A DNA stretch of 8,304 bases from Bacilli bacterium (lineage in GTDB: Bacteria; Bacillota_I; Bacilli_A; RF39; UBA660). The translations under genes and the position numbers were made by a program. The notes below the pieces were generated by a model. It had not been told where the DNA came from and ran no database searches. It worked only from the letters and a program-made list of their open reading frames with translations. Positions 6,186 through 8,304 of the stretch are shown here, piece after piece; within the stretch, counting starts at the first letter, position 1, and each line of letters opens with the position of its first letter. Location of the stretch: the NCBI GenBank assembly GCA_900758895.1, contig CAAETG010000061.1, positions 1-8,304 on the forward strand. Direction: 5' to 3'.

Positions 6186-7058
6186 CTAATTGATTTTGTT
6201 TATTAAAGCGTTAATCATTTCTTGATCCCCAATTAGGGTAATAGAGAAAGTTTTATAACCAATCCTATTAATACTAGCCCCACAATGATAAACTGTCTCA
6301 TTATCTAATATAAAATATCTATCATGAAATGTATTATCATATTTGACTGTCAAATTATGATATTCTTTATTATACTCTTTTATAGTTGTTTCTTTTAATA
6401 AATTATTTTTCTTAGTTATAATAACTACTTTTATATTTAAATCTTTAACAATATCAAGAATTTTTTTATCGGCATAACTATCAATAATTATTAGCTCTTT
6501 TTTAGCACTATTAAAAATATCTAGTATCTTAGAATAAGCATCATAAATCTGCCCATCAAAATAAATTTCATGAGCCTTTCTTTTTTCTTCAAATTTTGTA
6601 AAAGATGCTTGTAATAATTTAATTTAGGATCATGCTCTAATACCATATTTTTAATATATTTTTGTTCAATTAAATCATTTGATATATATTTACGCATAGC
6701 AACAAAAGCATCCATAATCGAAATACTTATTTCTTCAGTGACACTTGTTCTAAGGACGGTTGCAAGCATGGCAACGCCTTGTTCTGTGAAGGCATATGGT
6801 AAGGTTCTTGCCATATTACCGTTTTTTGTGGTTTCAAATTGAAACCGCAAATTATCATATTCTTCTTGAGTTAGTTGAAACATAAATCTTTCTGGGAATC
6901 TATTAATATGCCTTTTAACGGCTAAATTAATCGATTTAGTACCATTTGCACAACCATAAAGTCTTGCTAAATCACTATCTAGCACTACTTGTTTGCCCCG
7001 TATTTCATAAATTAAATTTTCAATTTTTTTCTTCCTTGTTTAAAATAATATCATTCAT
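6186..7058 (-). pseudogene. ORF6N-domain protein gene with two compensating frameshifts
   Basis: The gene begins at ATG 7058 behind GGGGTG and reads MNDIILNKEEKN, then TGA (7022-7020). One extra A in a seven-A run (7024-7030 on the plus strand) explains the break. The next frame reads ENLIYEIRGKQVVLDSDLAR and RFPERFMFQLTQEEY, with AFTEQGVAMLATVLRT, the ORF6N domain of phage-type antirepressor and DNA-binding proteins. Near 6618-6620 one A is missing, after which the original frame resumes: KLLQASFTKFEEKRKAHEIY, FDGQIYDAYSKILDIF, ELIIIDSYADKKILD, then FHDRYFILD and CGASINRIGYKTF, to TAG at 6186. A restored protein would be about 290 residues, the usual size. HDRYFILD fits H-x-K-x4-D of the phospholipase D fold with Arg for Lys; that link is inference. 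The proximal shift leaves the normal start with only 12 codons, so as sequenced the gene should not give a full product. A strong, possibly repressed promoter precedes it. Confidence 0.88.
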
Positions 7059-7087
7059 ATTTTCACCCCACTGATTTTCTTGTTTTA

Positions 7088-7117
7088 ATTATATCAAAAC
7101 ATACATTTGTATGTCAA
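7088..7117 (-). promoter_or_regulatory. Near-consensus promoter of the ORF6N gene
   Basis: On the minus strand TTGACA (7117-7112), an 18-base spacer and TATAAT (7093-7088) match both sigma-A hexamers exactly. The start of transcription would be near 7081, giving a short leader with GGGGTG before ATG 7058. Confidence 0.88.
7099..7114. promoter_or_regulatory. Inverted repeat overlapping the ORF6N promoter, likely operator
   Basis: The plus strand reads ACATACA TT TGTATGT, a perfect seven-base inverted repeat with a two-base centre. It fills most of the -35/-10 spacer and touches the -35. Its core TACA-N2-TGTA is the consensus of BlaI/MecI/CopY-type winged-helix repressors. No such repressor gene is visible in the window. 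Confidence 0.6.
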
Positions 7118-7146
7118 TGATAATTATTATTTATTTTTAAATTTTC

Positions 7147-7175
7147 TTGTGTTTTGTTTGTAGGTATGCTATAAG
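7147..7175 (+). promoter_or_regulatory. Promoter candidate of the ybaK-like gene
   Basis: TTGTGT (7147-7152), a 17-base spacer and TATAAG (7170-7175), with TGC just before the -10, form an extended -10 promoter. It lies 23 bases before the ATG at 7198. Confidence 0.55.
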
Positions 7176-7197
7176 TAATAAAGAAAGAAGGTTGTTT

Positions 7198-7671
7198 ATG
7201 TCTTTAGTAAAAGCAAAAGAATATTTAAAAAAATTTCATTTAGATGGAAATGTGATAGAATTTCACGAGAGTACAGCAACGGTTAGAGAAGCAGCCGAAG
7301 CTTTAGGATGCAAAGATGCTGAAATTGCTAAAACTATGGCTTTTTTAGTGGATGATTCCCCTATTTTAATTGTAGCTAGTGGGGACAAAAAAATTGATAA
7401 TTCTAAATTTAAACAAACATTCCATACGAAAGCAAAAATGATTCCAAGTGAAGAGTTAGAAACGCTTGTTGGTCATACTGCTGGTGGCGTGTGTCCTTTT
7501 GGAATCAATTCAAATGTTAAAGTATATTTAGATGTTTCCTTAAAAGAATTTGATACTGTATATCCAGCATGTGGAACCAGTAATAGTGCGGTTAAATTAA
7601 CAATACCAGAACTAGAAGAAGCATCTAATTATGTAGAATATGTTGATGTATGCAAAAAGCCCGAAAATTAA
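7198..7671 (+). CDS. YbaK/EbsC-family aminoacyl-tRNA deacylase
   Basis: The 157-residue protein is a single YbaK/aminoacyl-tRNA synthetase-associated domain, the family that hydrolyses mischarged tRNA, typically Cys-tRNA(Pro) or related species, as a free-standing editing factor. Visible marks are TVREAAEALGC near 28-38, the conserved Lys in AKTMAF at about 45, LIVASGDKKID at about 57-67, the glycine loop TAGGVCPFGIN at 94-104 and ACGTSN near 124-129. Length and order match the family. I chose ATG 7198 because AAGAAGG precedes it by 7 bases; a longer frame from 7147 lacks such a site and overlaps the promoter. It is the only plus-strand gene, divergent from the ORF6N gene and convergent with the AlkD-like gene, so it is a single-gene unit. 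The exact tRNA substrate (Cys-tRNA(Pro), Ala-tRNA(Pro) or other) cannot be decided from sequence alone. Confidence 0.92.
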   Translation: MSLVKAKEYLKKFHLDGNVIEFHESTATVREAAEALGCKDAEIAKTMAFLVDDSPILIVASGDKKIDNSKFKQTFHTKAKMIPSEELETLVGHTAGGVCPFGINSNVKVYLDVSLKEFDTVYPACGTSNSAVKLTIPELEEASNYVEYVDVCKKPEN

Positions 7672-7685
7672 TTCGGACTTTTTTT
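7657..7685. terminator. Bidirectional terminator between ybaK-like and alkD-like genes
   Basis: AAGCCCGAA (7657-7665) pairs with TTCGGACTT (7672-7680) around AATTAA, with T-rich tails on both strands. On the minus strand the stem is complete through one G-U pair; on the plus strand the same position is a C-A mismatch. The ybaK-like stop codon (7669-7671) sits in the loop, and the minus-strand stop (7684-7686) abuts the hairpin. Confidence 0.8.
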
Positions 7686-8304
7686 ACTTTTTAAATTTTA
7701 AAATATATTCTTTCATTTCCTTATCCACTCGATAGCTGTCTCTTATTTTGCTAATACTCTTATTGATTGTAAATTTATTTAGCTCATTATGTTCTAAATA
7801 TTTTAAACCAACATTTTCATACTTAATAAATATTTCACATACAAGCCAAGCTTCAGCCATATTCACATAGTATTCATCACTTTTAATACAATCTAAATAC
7901 TTACAGATCAAATCTAAATATTTTTCTTCTACATAAAAGCATAATAATAAAATAAGCCCTACTCTTATGTGATATGTTTTATTACTATTCATTAATTCGT
8001 CTATTTTAGTTAAAAAATATTCTTTGTTTTTATTTACTAATTTTAAACTATTACAGAATGTATCACATAAAGCCCAATTATCAATTAAGGCTATAGCATG
8101 ATCAAAATAGATCATTAACTCGCTTATATTTTTGATATTAGCTATTACTAATAAATAAATCATTACTTCTTCATAATAAGTTGATTCACTTACTTTTAAG
8201 AATGATTGATAATCACATTCACTTATTTCTTTTGATATTCTTCTTAATTCAGGAAGTCTGATACCTAACATTTCATATTTCGTAAAAGTTATTTTTTCAC
8301 TAAA
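7684..8304 (-). CDS. AlkD-type DNA alkylation repair glycosylase, N-terminus beyond the right edge
   Basis: At least 206 residues are encoded; the frame stays open through the right edge (FSEKITFTKYEMLGIR), so the methionine at 8271 is internal, in the position where AlkD proteins have LGVRxPxLR. The AlkD family consists of HEAT-like helical repeats and excises N3- and N7-alkylated purines without base flipping. The residues matching Bacillus cereus AlkD Trp109 and Asp113 are in NWALCD (W77, D81 of the visible part), Arg148 in HIRVGLILLL (R114), and Trp187 in YYVNMAEAWLVCEIFIKY (W153), with the right spacing (4 residues W-D, 39 residues R-W). The C-terminus ISKIRDSYRVDKEMKEYI is also typical. 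The key residues are all present, so the enzyme is probably active. It acts on cytosolic DNA. It is transcribed toward the ybaK-like gene and shares its terminator. Confidence 0.9.
   Translation of the reverse strand, partial: FSEKITFTKYEMLGIRLPELRRISKEISECDYQSFLKVSESTYYEEVMIYLLVIANIKNISELMIYFDHAIALIDNWALCDTFCNSLKLVNKNKEYFLTKIDELMNSNKTYHIRVGLILLLCFYVEEKYLDLICKYLDCIKSDEYYVNMAEAWLVCEIFIKYENVGLKYLEHNELNKFTINKSISKIRDSYRVDKEMKEYILKFKK

Noticed and set aside
7020..7022. TGA read as Trp to rescue the ORF6N gene
   Set aside because: Reading TGA as Trp leaves the following codons in the wrong frame, and all other genes are complete under the standard code without internal TGA.
1..8304. CRISPR array, tRNA or rRNA genes, insertion sequence
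   Set aside because: No regularly spaced repeats, no tRNA cloverleaf with a T-loop, no rRNA sequence and no transposase frames were seen on either strand.

Overview
The window is AT-rich, roughly one third G+C by eye. It uses the standard stop codons: the intact genes end in TAA or TAG, and Trp is encoded by TGG with no in-frame TGA. Promoters are sigma-A-like, Shine-Dalgarno sequences are strong (GGAGG type), and terminators are short hairpins followed by T-runs. Together with the protein families this suggests a low-GC Bacillota genome, perhaps a Bacilli or Erysipelotrichia-like host-associated species. The genus cannot be read from the sequence. Nearly everything is on the minus strand; only the ybaK-like gene (7198-7671) is on the plus strand.

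Layout from right to left, the direction of most transcription. (a) 7684-8304 is a partial AlkD-type DNA glycosylase gene. It converges on the ybaK/ebsC-family gene, and the two share a bidirectional terminator. (b) 7059-7197 is a divergent promoter region. It holds a near-perfect promoter for a broken ORF6N-domain gene, with an inverted repeat of the TACA-N2-TGTA type inside the promoter. (c) 6186-7058 is that ORF6N gene. It is disrupted by two opposite one-base frameshifts and is followed by a small GC-richer island of unknown meaning. (d) 2513-5905 is a tight three-gene operon: a FIST-domain ligand-binding protein, an NAD(P)-dependent aldehyde dehydrogenase and a short-chain dehydrogenase. 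It has its own promoter and leader and ends in a hairpin terminator. (e) 1784-2410 is an unrecognised 208-residue protein with its own strong promoter and terminator. (f) 688-1626 is a RhuM-Fic (Doc-type) fusion, followed 16 bp later by a frameshifted DUF1016/YhcG-type PDDEXK nuclease gene that runs off the left edge.

The FIST-ALDH-SDR operon reads as a small carbonyl/alcohol oxidation unit with a dedicated ligand-binding partner; its substrate is not evident. The RhuM-Fic, YhcG and ORF6N genes belong to accessory families often found in restriction-modification, toxin-antitoxin or prophage contexts. Two of the three are broken by small indels in short tandem or homopolymer tracts, which could mean decay, phase variation or sequencing error. 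The most interesting items are the double frameshift and promoter dyad of the ORF6N gene, the FIST-ALDH-SDR operon, and the RhuM-Fic/YhcG pair. I did not find a clearly new multi-gene system.
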